A stretch of DNA of 64,000 nucleotides from Stagnihabitans sp043738565 (GTDB lineage: Bacteria > Pseudomonadota > Alphaproteobacteria > Rhodobacterales > Rhodobacteraceae). The notes beneath the pieces are model-generated. The model was not told the DNA's origin and made no database searches. It saw only the letters and a program-made list of their open reading frames with translations. A program made the translations under genes and the position numbers. Shown here piece after piece: positions 1 through 8,329 of this stretch (within the stretch, counting starts at the first letter, position 1; the number at the start of each line of letters is the position of its first letter). The stretch spans positions 32,809 through 96,808 of the forward strand of contig JAYUGA010000323.1 of the NCBI GenBank assembly GCA_043738565.1. Direction: 5' to 3'.

Positions 1-1
1 G

Positions 2-1483
2 CTGACCTCGTGGATCGAAGACCTCGCCCGCGCGAATGGCTATGCGGCACAGGCCACTTCGGTTGCCGGGGTGGCGCAGCGCACGGGGGCTACGATCTAC
101 TATGTCGAGATGTGCCCGATCTCGCCGCGCCAGCCGGTCTTTGCCCTGATGCCGGCGGCGGGCGATGTCGACATCATGATCGGCTCCGAGATGATGGAGG
201 CCGGGCGGGCGATCCTTCGCGGCTTTGTGACGCCCGACCGCACCACCCTGATCACCTCGACCCACCGGGCGCTGGCGGTCAGCGAAAAGATGACGCCCGG
301 CGATGGGATTGCGTCCAGCGCCGAGGTGATGGCGGCGGCGGAAATCGCCGCCCGCCGCCTGATCAGCGCCGATTTCGACGCTTTGGCGATCGCACAGGGT
401 TCGGTGATTTCCGCGTCATTGTTCGGCGCTTTGGCGGCGTCCAGAGCGCTGCCTTTCCCGGCTGCGGCATTCGAGGCGGCGATCAAGGCGGGCGGCAAAG
501 GGGCGGAAGCCTCGCTGCGCGCCTTCCATGCCGGGTTCGACGCCGTGCGGTCACCTGCGGTGGAAACCGCCCCGGCCAAGCCCGCCGCCATCACCCCGAG
601 CGGCCCGGCCAGTCTGCTGGCCGAATGGCAGGCTCTGACCGCCCGCGTGCAATGCCTGCCTGCGAACGTGGCCGAACTCGCCGGCCCAGGATTGCAAAAG
701 GTGGTGGATTTTCAGGATGTCGCCTATGGCGCGGAATACGTGGCCCATGTGGAGGCCGTGCTGGCCCGTGACCCCGGCCCGGACCAGAGCCTGACGGTGC
801 AGGCCGCGAAATACATTGCCAATGCAATGGCTTATGACGACGTGATCCGCGTCGCCGACCTGAAGACAAGGGCCAGCCGCCAAAGCCGTATCGCTGCCGA
901 GATGGGAATGGACGCCGCCAAGGTCATGCATGTCACCGAGTTTTTTCACCCGAGGGCGGAAGAAATCATCGGCATGCTGCCCGCCAAACTGGGCGCAAAA
1001 CTCGACGCCAGCCCGACATGGACCGCGCGGATCGACCGCCTGTTCAACAGGGGCCGCAGGCTGCGGTCGGATGGGCTGGCGGCCTATGGGCTGCTTTATG
1101 CCCTCAGCGGGTTGAAATCCCGTCGCCGTCGCAGCTATCGCCATGCGCAGGAACAGGCGCATCTGGCCCGCTGGCTGGATACCGCCCTTGGCTACCTGCC
1201 CAACCACGCGCTGGCCAGCGAAGTCGTCAGATGCCGCCGCCTGATCAAGGGCTATTCCGACACCCATGCCCGTGGTCTGTCCAAGTTCGACCGCGTGCTG
1301 GCAGGGATCACCCTTGTCGCCCACCGCGACGACGCCGCCCTTTGGGCCCGCCGCCTGTGCTCCGCCGCGTTGCAGGATGAGGAGGGCCGCGCCCTGGACG
1401 GTGCATTGCAAACCATCGCAAGTTTCAGCTCACTGCCGCGCGATCATGGTAAACGAACCGTCACCAAAAATCACGATGTCTAG
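2..1483 (+). CDS. iorB: Indolepyruvate oxidoreductase subunit B, 3' part (5' end outside window)
   Basis: The frame is open from the first bases of the window, so the N-terminus is missing; about 493 residues are visible. The start resembles the gamma/beta-type domain of 2-oxoacid:acceptor oxidoreductases (YYVEMCPIS, then DIMIGSEMMEAGRAI), followed by a long C-terminal region like the DUF6537 extension of alphaproteobacterial IorB. The family decarboxylates arylpyruvates such as indolepyruvate to the aryl-acetyl-CoA together with the thiamine- and Fe-S-containing subunit IorA, which is not visible and probably lies upstream. The assignment is by recognition of the sequence; substrate specificity is inferred. 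The next gene is convergent. Confidence 0.75.
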   Translation: MTSWIEDLARANGYAAQATSVAGVAQRTGATIYYVEMCPISPRQPVFALMPAAGDVDIMIGSEMMEAGRAILRGFVTPDRTTLITSTHRALAVSEKMTPGDGIASSAEVMAAAEIAARRLISADFDALAIAQGSVISASLFGALAASRALPFPAAAFEAAIKAGGKGAEASLRAFHAGFDAVRSPAVETAPAKPAAITPSGPASLLAEWQALTARVQCLPANVAELAGPGLQKVVDFQDVAYGAEYVAHVEAVLARDPGPDQSLTVQAAKYIANAMAYDDVIRVADLKTRASRQSRIAAEMGMDAAKVMHVTEFFHPRAEEIIGMLPAKLGAKLDASPTWTARIDRLFNRGRRLRSDGLAAYGLLYALSGLKSRRRRSYRHAQEQAHLARWLDTALGYLPNHALASEVVRCRRLIKGYSDTHARGLSKFDRVLAGITLVAHRDDAALWARRLCSAALQDEEGRALDGALQTIASFSSLPRDHGKRTVTKNHDV

Positions 1484-1531
1484 CGTTTTCAATGCATTAG
1501 AACAGTGTCCAGATCTGGACGCTGGCAAAAC

Positions 1532-2023
1532 CTAGTCTGCCAGTCCGCGATAACCACCGTTCCAGTAGATCAGCGCCCCCTGCCCCGGTGTCGTGCGGAT
1601 CGACAGCACCCGGCCGATCACGATGGAATGGGTGCCGCGGTCCAGCATCTCGTCCACCGCACAGTCAAAGGCCAGCGGCGCATCCGCCAGTGTCCGCGCC
1701 CCGGCCTCGCCCACAACCCAGTCGGCTCCGTCATAGCGGGCCGCGCCCCGCGCCCCGGCAAAGCCCGAAAACCGCACTGCCACGGCCTGATGCTGCGCAC
1801 CCAGCGCCGACCAGCCGAACACCCCGGCCTCTTTCAGCAACGGCCAGCCCGACGAGGCCCGGTTGATACAGGCCAGCACCATCGGCGGCTCTGCGGTCAG
1901 CGAGATGCCGGAGGTCACGACCAGACCCGACGCCGCTGCCCCCGCGCCCATCGTGATCAGGCTGCAAGAGCCGACAAAGCCCCGCATCGCCGTCTTGAAG
2001 GCCTCTGCCGTGGGTTCTTCCAT
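1532..2023 (-). CDS. Flavin reductase family protein (FMN-binding split barrel)
   Basis: This 163-residue protein has the layout of the flavin reductase-like domain: an N-terminal MRGFVGSCSLIT segment, GLVVTSGISLTAEPPMVLAC around residues 30-55 (strand-turn that binds FMN), and a C-terminal GALIYWNGGYRGL motif. Such enzymes use NAD(P)H to reduce FMN/FAD, often for a partner monooxygenase, but no monooxygenase is adjacent, so the partner is unknown. It is divergent from dnaX with about 137 bp between the starts. I searched that gap for an SRP RNA and saw no GGAAGGAAGC-like core. Confidence 0.8.
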   Translation of the reverse strand: MEEPTAEAFKTAMRGFVGSCSLITMGAGAAASGLVVTSGISLTAEPPMVLACINRASSGWPLLKEAGVFGWSALGAQHQAVAVRFSGFAGARGAARYDGADWVVGEAGARTLADAPLAFDCAVDEMLDRGTHSIVIGRVLSIRTTPGQGALIYWNGGYRGLAD

Positions 2024-2160
2024 GCCGTCTCCGATCTTAGCGTGAGATAGAACACTCCCGCCCCGGTTTCCAGCGACCCGCGAGGTTTACGAAGGCGGCG
2101 TCAGGCCTTAGTCTGCACCAGCCGCCAAAACCAAGGCGCACCCCGAATCCCAGAGGCCGC

Positions 2161-3900
2161 ATGTCCGACCCCGATCAAACCTACCGCGTGCTGGCCCGCA
2201 AATACCGGCCGGAGACATTTGCCGATCTGGTGGGTCAGGAAGCAATGGTGCGGACGCTGAAGAACGCCTTTGCCGCCGACCGCATCGCCCATGCGTTCAT
2301 CATGACCGGGATTCGCGGCACCGGCAAAACCACCACGGCGCGGATCATTGCCAAGGGGCTGAACTGTGTCGGACCCGATGGCAAGGGTGGCCCCACGACC
2401 GAACCCTGTGGCCTCTGCGAACCCTGCCGCGCCATTGCCGACGGCCGCCATGTCGACGTGATCGAAATGGACGCGGCCAGCCAATCCGGGGTGCAGAACA
2501 TCCGCGATGCGATCATCGACACCGTGGCCTATCGCGCCGCTTCGGCCCGCTACAAGGTCTTCATCATCGACGAAGTGCATATGCTGTCGACCTCGGCCTT
2601 CAACGCGCTGCTTAAGACACTGGAAGAACCGCCCGAACATGTGAAGTTCATCTTTGCCACCACCGAGATTCGCAAAGTGCCGGTGACGGTGCTGTCGCGC
2701 TGCCAGCGCTTTGATCTCAAACGCATCGAACCCGAAGTCATGCTGGCCCTGATCCGCAAGATTGCCACGGCGGAAGGTGCGGCGATCACCGATGGCGCGC
2801 TGGCGCTGATCACCCGGGCTGCCGAAGGCTCTGCCCGCGATGCGACCTCGCTCTTGGATCAGTCGATTTCCAATGGCGCGGGCGAGGTTTCGGCGGAACA
2901 GGTCCGCGCCATGCTGGGGCTGGCGGACCGCGGCCGGGTGCTGGACCTGTTCGACCTGATCATGAAGGGGGCGGCACCGCAGGCTTTGGCGGAACTGGCG
3001 GGGCAGTATTCGGATGGGGCTGACCCATTGGCCGTGCTGCGCGATCTGGCAGAGATCACCCATTGGATTTCGGTGGTCAAGATCACGCCCGAGGCTGCGG
3101 AAGACCCGACCACGCCGCCGGATGAACGGGCGCGCGGGCTGGACATGGCACAGCGGCTGCCGATGCGGGTGCTGAGCCGGATGTGGCAGATGCTGCTGAA
3201 GGCGCTGGAAGAGGTGCCTTTGGCCCCGAATGCGATGATGGCGGCCGAGATGGCGGTGATCCGGCTGACCCATATCGCCGACCTGCCCGACCCGGAAACC
3301 CTGATCAAGCGTCTGCAAAGCCAGCCGCAGCCGACGGGGGGTGCCCCTGCGGGGGGCGCGGGCGGAACGGTGCATGGGCCGATGCTGCGGCTGGCTCCGG
3401 CCACAATGGCACGCGGTCCGGTGATGCAGGGCGGCCAGGCCCTGGCATTGGCCGAGGCGCCGCTGACGGTTTACGCGACGTTTGAGCAGGTCGTGGCGCT
3501 GATCCGCGAAAAGCGCGATCTGCGGTTGCTGGTCGAGGTGGAAACCACGCTGCGGCTGGCCCGATATGCGCCGGGGCGGATCGAGTTCGAGCCGACCGCC
3601 GACGCCGCACCCGACCTTGCCGCGCGGCTGGGGCAAAGGTTGCAGGGCTGGACCGGCGGGCGCTGGGGCGTGTCGGTGGTATCCAGCGGCGGTCAGCCTA
3701 CGATTGCCGAGGTGCAGGATCAGGACTTGAACGCGGCCAGGGCGGAGGCCATGTCCAACCCGCTGGTCCAGGCGGTGCTGGCGGCGTTTCCGGGCACCGC
3801 AATTACCGCGATTCGCACGGCGGAAAGCATGGCGGCAACCTCTGCGGCAGAAGCCCTGCCGGAAGTGGAGGACGAATGGGATCCGTTCGAGGACGAATGA
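2161..3900 (+). CDS. dnaX: DNA polymerase III subunit gamma/tau
   Basis: Clamp-loader ATPase of the replicative polymerase, 579 residues. Visible motifs are Walker A GIRGTGKTTT near residue 50, the cysteine cluster of the zinc module (LNC...CGLCEPC, residues 70-95), and a Walker B DEVHML near 140, followed by the SRC sensor (LSRCQRFDLKRI). The C-terminal third (from about 390) is the tau-specific region and ends in an acidic tail. It is followed 7 bp later by the ybaB gene, the usual dnaX-ybaB-recR arrangement, so a shared transcript is likely. I see no obvious slippery A-tract for a programmed gamma frameshift. Confidence 0.97.
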   Translation: MSDPDQTYRVLARKYRPETFADLVGQEAMVRTLKNAFAADRIAHAFIMTGIRGTGKTTTARIIAKGLNCVGPDGKGGPTTEPCGLCEPCRAIADGRHVDVIEMDAASQSGVQNIRDAIIDTVAYRAASARYKVFIIDEVHMLSTSAFNALLKTLEEPPEHVKFIFATTEIRKVPVTVLSRCQRFDLKRIEPEVMLALIRKIATAEGAAITDGALALITRAAEGSARDATSLLDQSISNGAGEVSAEQVRAMLGLADRGRVLDLFDLIMKGAAPQALAELAGQYSDGADPLAVLRDLAEITHWISVVKITPEAAEDPTTPPDERARGLDMAQRLPMRVLSRMWQMLLKALEEVPLAPNAMMAAEMAVIRLTHIADLPDPETLIKRLQSQPQPTGGAPAGGAGGTVHGPMLRLAPATMARGPVMQGGQALALAEAPLTVYATFEQVVALIREKRDLRLLVEVETTLRLARYAPGRIEFEPTADAAPDLAARLGQRLQGWTGGRWGVSVVSSGGQPTIAEVQDQDLNAARAEAMSNPLVQAVLAAFPGTAITAIRTAESMAATSAAEALPEVEDEWDPFEDE

Positions 3901-3907
3901 GGGCAAG

Positions 3908-4261
3908 ATGCTGAAAGGTTTGGGCGGTCTGGCAGGACTGAGTGATCTGCAGAAGATGATGAAAGCCGCGCAAGAGGCGCAGGCCAGGATGGCCGAGTTG
4001 CAAGATGAGCTGGCGCGGATCGTGGTCATGGGCGAGGCGGGCGGCGGGCTGGTCAGGGTGCGGGCAACGGCCAGAGGTCAGGTCACGGGGCTGGAGATTG
4101 ACCGCTCGATCCTGGTGGCGTCCGAGAAGGAGGTCGTGGAAGACCTGATCGTGGCGGCGATCCAGGATGCGCAAGGCAAGGCTGAGGCGCGCCGACAGCA
4201 GGAAATGGCGCGGCTCGCCGAAAGCATGGGCCTGCCTGCCGATATGAAGCTGCCGTTTTGA
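3908..4261 (+). CDS. ybaB: YbaB/EbfC family nucleoid-associated protein
   Basis: A 117-residue protein typical in length for YbaB/EbfC. It has an N-terminal amphipathic helix (MMKAAQEAQARMAELQDEL) and the VRVRATARGQVTGLEID beta region, which in the family forms a tweezer-like dimer that binds DNA. It starts 7 bp after dnaX and precedes recR, the conserved neighbourhood that suggests a role in replication/recombination. It ends in LPADMKLPF, the common C-terminus. Confidence 0.93.
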   Translation: MLKGLGGLAGLSDLQKMMKAAQEAQARMAELQDELARIVVMGEAGGGLVRVRATARGQVTGLEIDRSILVASEKEVVEDLIVAAIQDAQGKAEARRQQEMARLAESMGLPADMKLPF

Positions 4262-4300
4262 GGCGGTTGTGCGGGCGGCAAGCGGCGATTGGCGGTTTCA

Positions 4301-4340
4301 CACCCCCAAACCCCCGTGGGATATTTGTGCCAAAGTGAAA
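4301..4340 (-). repeat. Dispersed intergenic repeat, copy 1 (inverted orientation)
   Basis: Read on the minus strand this is TTTCACTTTGGCACAAATAT followed by CCCACGGGGG. It matches the core CA(C/T)ATTGG(C/T)(G/C)CAAATATCCC found at 10067, 16899, 23888 and 30103. It lies between ybaB and recR, in the only intergenic gap of that cluster. Confidence 0.7.
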
Positions 4341-4375
4341 CGAAATTTTAGATAAATTGGCCTAAAAGGCGAGGC

Positions 4376-4975
4376 ATGCAGCAGACACCGCGCGACATTG
4401 AGCAGTTGATCGACATCATGGCGCGGCTGCCCGGTCTGGGGCCGCGGTCGGCGCGCCGCGCCGTGCTGGCGATGCTGAAGAAGCGCGAGGCGCTGATGGC
4501 ACCCTTGGCGCAGGCCCTGGCGGGCGTGGCCTTGTCGGCGCGGGATTGCGGGATTTGCGGCAATATCGGCACGGCGGACATCTGCGCGATCTGTGCCGAT
4601 GACGCCCGCGCCAATGGCGAGATCTGCGTGGTCGAGGATGTGGCCGATCTGTGGGCGCTGGAGCGCAGCCGGGCGTTCAAGGGCCGCTATCATGTGCTGG
4701 GCGGCACCTTGTCGGCGCTGGATGCGGTAGGGCCGGAGAATTTGCGCATCCCGCAACTGCTGGACCGCATTGACCGCGAGGGTCTGCGCGAGGTCATTCT
4801 GGCGCTGAATGCCACGGTCGATGGCCAGACCACCGCGCATTACATCGCCGATGCGCTGGCGGGGGTGCCGGTCAGCATCAGCTCATTGGCGCAGGGCGTG
4901 CCGATTGGTGGCGAACTGGACTATCTGGATGATGGCACGATCGGCGCAGCGCTGCGGGCGCGGCGCGGGGTTTAG
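4376..4975 (+). CDS. recR: Recombination protein RecR
   Basis: A 199-residue RecR. The N-terminal helix-hairpin-helix region is visible in LIDIMARLPGLGPRSARRAV, then a four-cysteine zinc finger (CGICGNIGTADICAIC, about residues 57-72), a Toprim domain beginning ICVVEDVADLWALE, and the C-terminal Walker-B-like SLAQGVPIGGELDYLDDGT. RecR works with RecF and RecO to load RecA at gaps. The ATG at 4376 is preceded by a GGCGAGG ribosome-binding site. Confidence 0.97.
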   Translation: MQQTPRDIEQLIDIMARLPGLGPRSARRAVLAMLKKREALMAPLAQALAGVALSARDCGICGNIGTADICAICADDARANGEICVVEDVADLWALERSRAFKGRYHVLGGTLSALDAVGPENLRIPQLLDRIDREGLREVILALNATVDGQTTAHYIADALAGVPVSISSLAQGVPIGGELDYLDDGTIGAALRARRGV

Positions 4976-5003
4976 GAAGCGTGTCAGGCGCGGCGTCCGC
5001 GGA

Positions 5004-5750
5004 TCAGCCTTCGTCATCCTCGTCATCTTGGGCATTCGGCAGGTTGAAGAAGCTGTCAGCATCCGAGAAATTGGCCGGCTTGTCCTCGCGCGCCTTCTCG
5101 TCGCGGGCGGCCTTGGTGAACGCCTGCAGACCCGAGGGCATTTTCGGCTCGTCGGGCATGCCCAGCGATTGTTCGGTGGACACCAGCTTGCGGCGTTCGT
5201 CGTCGGTCATCACCACACCTTCGGCGGCTTTCTTGCGGGCGGCGGCCTGCACGGCGGCGTCAAGTTCGGTCTGCTTGCACAGGCCCAGCGCCACCGGGTC
5301 GATCGGGGTGATCTGGCTGATGTTCCAATGGGTGCGTCCGCGGATCGACTGGATCGTGGGCTTGGTAGTGCCGACCAGTTTGCCCACCGCGCCATCCGAC
5401 AGTTCGGGGTGGAATTTCACCAGCCACAGGATCGCAGCGGGACGGTCCTGCCGTTTGGACAAGGGCGTATAGCGCGGGCCACGGCGCTTTTCCTCGCCCA
5501 CCGCAGAGGCGATGAATTTCAGCTTCATCCGGTACAAGGGATCAGCCTGCCCACGTTCAATCTCGACCGCGTCAAGCTGGTTGTTGGCGACCGGATCAAA
5601 GCCCTTGACGCCGGTGGCGACATCGCCATCGGCAATGCCCTGCACTTCCAGCTCGTGCATCCCGCAGAAATCGGCGACCTGACGGAAGGTGAGCGTGGTG
5701 TTGTCCACCAGCCAGACGGCGGTGGCCTTGGACATCAGCGGCTTGGTCAT
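5004..5750 (-). CDS. trcR: Cell-cycle transcriptional regulator TrcR (DUF1013)
   Basis: A 248-residue alphaproteobacterial DUF1013 protein. The N-terminus contains a DNA-binding helix-turn-helix-like stretch (NTTLTFRQVADFCGMHELEV), a second HTH-like segment lies at LSDGAVGKLVGTTKPTIQSI, and the C-terminal tail is acidic (AQDDEDDEG). Members act with GcrA/CtrA-era cell-cycle control and associate with RNA polymerase; that role is family knowledge. It is transcribed toward recR and divergent from the RNase T2 gene. Confidence 0.87.
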   Translation of the reverse strand: MTKPLMSKATAVWLVDNTTLTFRQVADFCGMHELEVQGIADGDVATGVKGFDPVANNQLDAVEIERGQADPLYRMKLKFIASAVGEEKRRGPRYTPLSKRQDRPAAILWLVKFHPELSDGAVGKLVGTTKPTIQSIRGRTHWNISQITPIDPVALGLCKQTELDAAVQAAARKKAAEGVVMTDDERRKLVSTEQSLGMPDEPKMPSGLQAFTKAARDEKAREDKPANFSDADSFFNLPNAQDDEDDEG

Positions 5751-5867
5751 CGGATCACTCCTTTACAAATCTCTCCCGTGCCGGGAAAACGGTTGCGACT
5801 TTTGGATCGCGGTAGTCTCGTTTTCGGGAAGTAGGCGCTCTATAGTGCCGTTTGGGGCCGAGGGAAA

Positions 5868-6512
5868 GTGAAAATGCGCCTGCTTTGTCTGATCCTTTGG
5901 GCAATTTTCGCGGCTTTTCCGGCGCAGGCGCAGGGCGAAGGCGCAGGGAGGTTCGACTATTACGTCCTGTCGCTTGGTTGGTCATCGAACTGGTGCGCCC
6001 TGACCGGCGACAATCGCGGCGATCCGCAATGCGCGGCGGGGCGCGGGCTGACCTTTACGCTGCACGGGTTGTGGCCGCAGTTCGAGGTGGGCTATCCGTC
6101 TGATTGCCGCACGGAAGAAGCCGATCCGTCGCGGTCAGACACCGCTGCGATGGCCGATATCATGGGCGGCTCCGGCGTGGCGTTTCACGAATGGCAAAAG
6201 CATGGCCGCTGTTCGGGCCTGTCAGCGCAGGACTATTACGCGACGATGCGCAAGGCTTACGCGGCCGTGGCGATTCCGCCGCTGTTCGCCAAGGTCAGCC
6301 GGAATTTGCGCCTGCCAGCCTTGGTCGTCCAGGATGCGTTTCTGGACAGCAACCCGGGCCTAGCAGCCGACCAGGTCACCGTCACCTGCACCAGCGGCGT
6401 GATCCAGGAGGTTCGGATCTGCCTGACCAGGGATCTTGCGCCTCGCAACTGTGCGGCCGATGTGGTGCGCGATTGCACGCTGAGCGAGGCCGAACTTGAC
6501 GCGGTCCGCTGA
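5868..6512 (+). CDS. Ribonuclease T2 family protein, exported
   Basis: The protein has a signal peptide (LLCLILWAIFAAFPAQAQG, cut after AQA) and both T2 catalytic blocks: CAS I FTLHGLWPQ near residues 64-72 and CAS II HEWQKHGRC near 107-115, which supply the catalytic histidines. It should be a periplasmic or secreted endoribonuclease producing 2',3'-cyclic ends. Start choice: a GTG at 5868 or an ATG at 5874, two codons later; the ATG is equally plausible. Six cysteines are consistent with disulfides in the periplasm. Confidence 0.9.
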   Translation: MKMRLLCLILWAIFAAFPAQAQGEGAGRFDYYVLSLGWSSNWCALTGDNRGDPQCAAGRGLTFTLHGLWPQFEVGYPSDCRTEEADPSRSDTAAMADIMGGSGVAFHEWQKHGRCSGLSAQDYYATMRKAYAAVAIPPLFAKVSRNLRLPALVVQDAFLDSNPGLAADQVTVTCTSGVIQEVRICLTRDLAPRNCAADVVRDCTLSEAELDAVR

Positions 6513-6551
6513 GCGGGCGTGAAGAAAGCCATTTCGGCTTGATGAACGCCT

Positions 6552-7251
6552 TTACTGCCGCGCCGGGACCACCGCACCGCGCTGCACCGCCGGACGGCGA
6601 GGGAGCGGTCGAGATAGGCCAGCACGTTCTTGCAGTCAGCCAGCCTGGCAATATCGTCTGCCTTGTAGAAATCGCGCAGGGTCCGGTCCGCAGCCAGGGA
6701 CAAATGGTGATATCGGCGATGGAATATTCGCCCGCGATCCAGTCGCGCCCTGCCAGTGCCTGATCCAGCATGTTCAGCAACCGCTCCGCCTCGGCCCGGC
6801 AGCGTTCCTTGGGGCCCGGGTCTTCGATCTCTTTGCCGGCGAAGACCCTGAAGTAGCCCAACTGCCCGAACATCGGCCCGATGCCGCCCATCTGGAACAT
6901 CAGCCATTGCAGCACTTCGTAGCAGTTGGCCGCGGGCAACAGTTTGCCTGGCTTTTCGGCGAGATAAATCAGGATCGCCCCGCTTTCAGACAGCGCCAAG
7001 GGCTTGCCGCCCGGCCCCATCGGATCAAGGATCGCCGGGATTTTGTTGTTGGGGTTCAGGCTGAGAAACTCGGGACTCATCTGCTCATTGGTGGCGAAAT
7101 TCACCAGATGCGCGTCATAGGCCAGCCCCATCTCTTCCAGCGCGATCGAGACTTTCTGGCCGTTCGGGGTCGGCAGCGAATAGAGCTGGATTGCGGTCGG
7201 GTTGACCGGAGCCCAGCGTTTGGTGATCGGAAAAAGGGCCAATGTGTCCAC
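6552..7251 (-). pseudogene. Glutathione S-transferase with two frameshifts
   Basis: The N-terminal thioredoxin-like domain is intact (LYSLPTPNGQKVSIALEEMG, then NKIPAILDP and the ESGAILIYLAEK block). The C-terminal helical domain is only readable by changing frame twice: after ITICPWLR the homologous sequence RTLRDFYKADDIARLADCKN lies in another frame, and after LAYLDRSLA it moves again to RPAVQRGAVVPARQ and a stop at 6552-6554. Both changes look like loss of one base. Uncorrected, the first frame runs on as junk to 6382, antisense to the RNase T2 gene. Two errors close together may be real decay or assembly error. Confidence 0.75.
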
Positions 7252-7400
7252 GAAACCGCTCCTTCAGGGTTCTCGGGTCGAGATAGGGAAAATTTCCCCG
7301 TTAAAAAGAGGCCTGGCTGTGCCATCATGCAGAGGGCCTGCCCAGGAATGCAGGCTGCAACAGGCGCCGGAACAGCCGCCAGCCAGCAGGGACAGAGAAA

Positions 7401-7811
7401 ATGCTCAAAGAGTTCAAGGACTTCATTGCCAAGGGCAATGTGATGGACCTCGCGGTCGGTATCATCATCGGGGCGGCTTTCACCGCCATCGTCAACTCGC
7501 TGGTCGGCGATCTGATCAACCCGATCATCGGCCTGATCCTGGGCGGAATCAACTTTTCAGACATGTTCATCGACCTGTCGGGCAAGGCCCCGGCCTCGCT
7601 GGCCGCCGCCAAGGATGCCGGCAACGCGGTCTTTGCCTATGGTGCCTTCATCACTGCGATCATCAATTTCCTGATCGTCGCTTTGGTGGTGTTTATGCTG
7701 GTCAAGACGGTGAACCGCATGATGCCCAAAGCCCCGCCGGCGCCTGCCGCGCCGGCTGGCCCGTCCGAACTGGACGTGTTGAAGGAGATTCTGGTGGCGG
7801 TGAAGAAGTAA
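7401..7811 (+). CDS. mscL: Large-conductance mechanosensitive channel MscL
   Basis: A 136-residue protein with the MscL signature MLKEFKDFIAKGNVMDLAVG at the N-terminus, TM1 (VGIIIGAAFTAIVNSLVGDL), a periplasmic loop, TM2 (AFITAIINFLIVALVVFMLV) and the conserved C-terminal helix ELDVLKEILVAVKK. The homopentamer opens under membrane tension and releases solutes during osmotic downshock. It stands alone with its own start region. Confidence 0.97.
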   Translation: MLKEFKDFIAKGNVMDLAVGIIIGAAFTAIVNSLVGDLINPIIGLILGGINFSDMFIDLSGKAPASLAAAKDAGNAVFAYGAFITAIINFLIVALVVFMLVKTVNRMMPKAPPAPAAPAGPSELDVLKEILVAVKK

Positions 7812-7943
7812 GCCCGCTCAGTGAAGACCTGTTGCGGGACCGCCTTGCTTTTCCGGTCGTCCCGTTCCGGGCATGCCGCAGACATCGTAGGTTGAAGCCC
7901 GGGAAAGCGCCCGGAAAGAGTCATCATCGCATGAGGGACATTC

Positions 7944-8273
7944 ATGACAGACCTCGTTTGGTACGAGATTACGGTAACGGCAGAGGACGACACCGGTCCG
8001 GTCCTGACCTCGGAACTTGTCGCGCGTCGAGATGGCATCATCGAAAGCTGGCAGCCGATGTACCAGCGCGGCCAGCCGAAGAAATTCAAACTGTCCTGCG
8101 ATGTACCGGATCCCGACAACGTAGCGTCGCTGGTCTCGCAAAACTGGATCATCACGGCGCACAATTATGATCCGTCAGGTGGGCCGATCTATGACACCAG
8201 TATCCCAATAAACATTACCCAAAGACAAACGGTAGCCATCGTCATTGGCCGAGGCGCGCCGATACTCGCCTGA
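7944..8273 (+). CDS. Hypothetical protein, 109 aa
   Basis: I do not recognise this protein. It has a good GAGGGA ribosome-binding site five bases before the ATG, no signal peptide and no membrane segment. The sequence is beta-rich with many aromatic and charged residues (WYEITVTAEDD, ESWQPMYQRGQPKKFKLSCD) and a C-terminal hydrophobic strand (QTVAIVIGRGAPILA). Codon use is less GC-biased than the neighbours, which could indicate transfer. It stands between mscL and the convergent ald gene. Confidence 0.55.
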   Translation: MTDLVWYEITVTAEDDTGPVLTSELVARRDGIIESWQPMYQRGQPKKFKLSCDVPDPDNVASLVSQNWIITAHNYDPSGGPIYDTSIPINITQRQTVAIVIGRGAPILA

Positions 8274-8329
8274 CACTGACCGGGTCAGGCCCAGAGCCAG
8301 AAAATTCGGCGGAGCTTGCCCTGCCCCGC

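Noticed and set aside
2024..2160. SRP RNA (4.5S-like) upstream of dnaX, where it sits in some bacteria
   Set aside because: The conserved GGAAGGAAGC-type core and tetraloop stem are not present in this 137-bp gap.
2101..4029. A long open minus-strand frame (642 codons) opposite dnaX
   Set aside because: It is antisense to the unmistakable dnaX gene, is rich in Arg/His/Gln as expected from the complement of high-GC coding DNA, and carries no family pattern.
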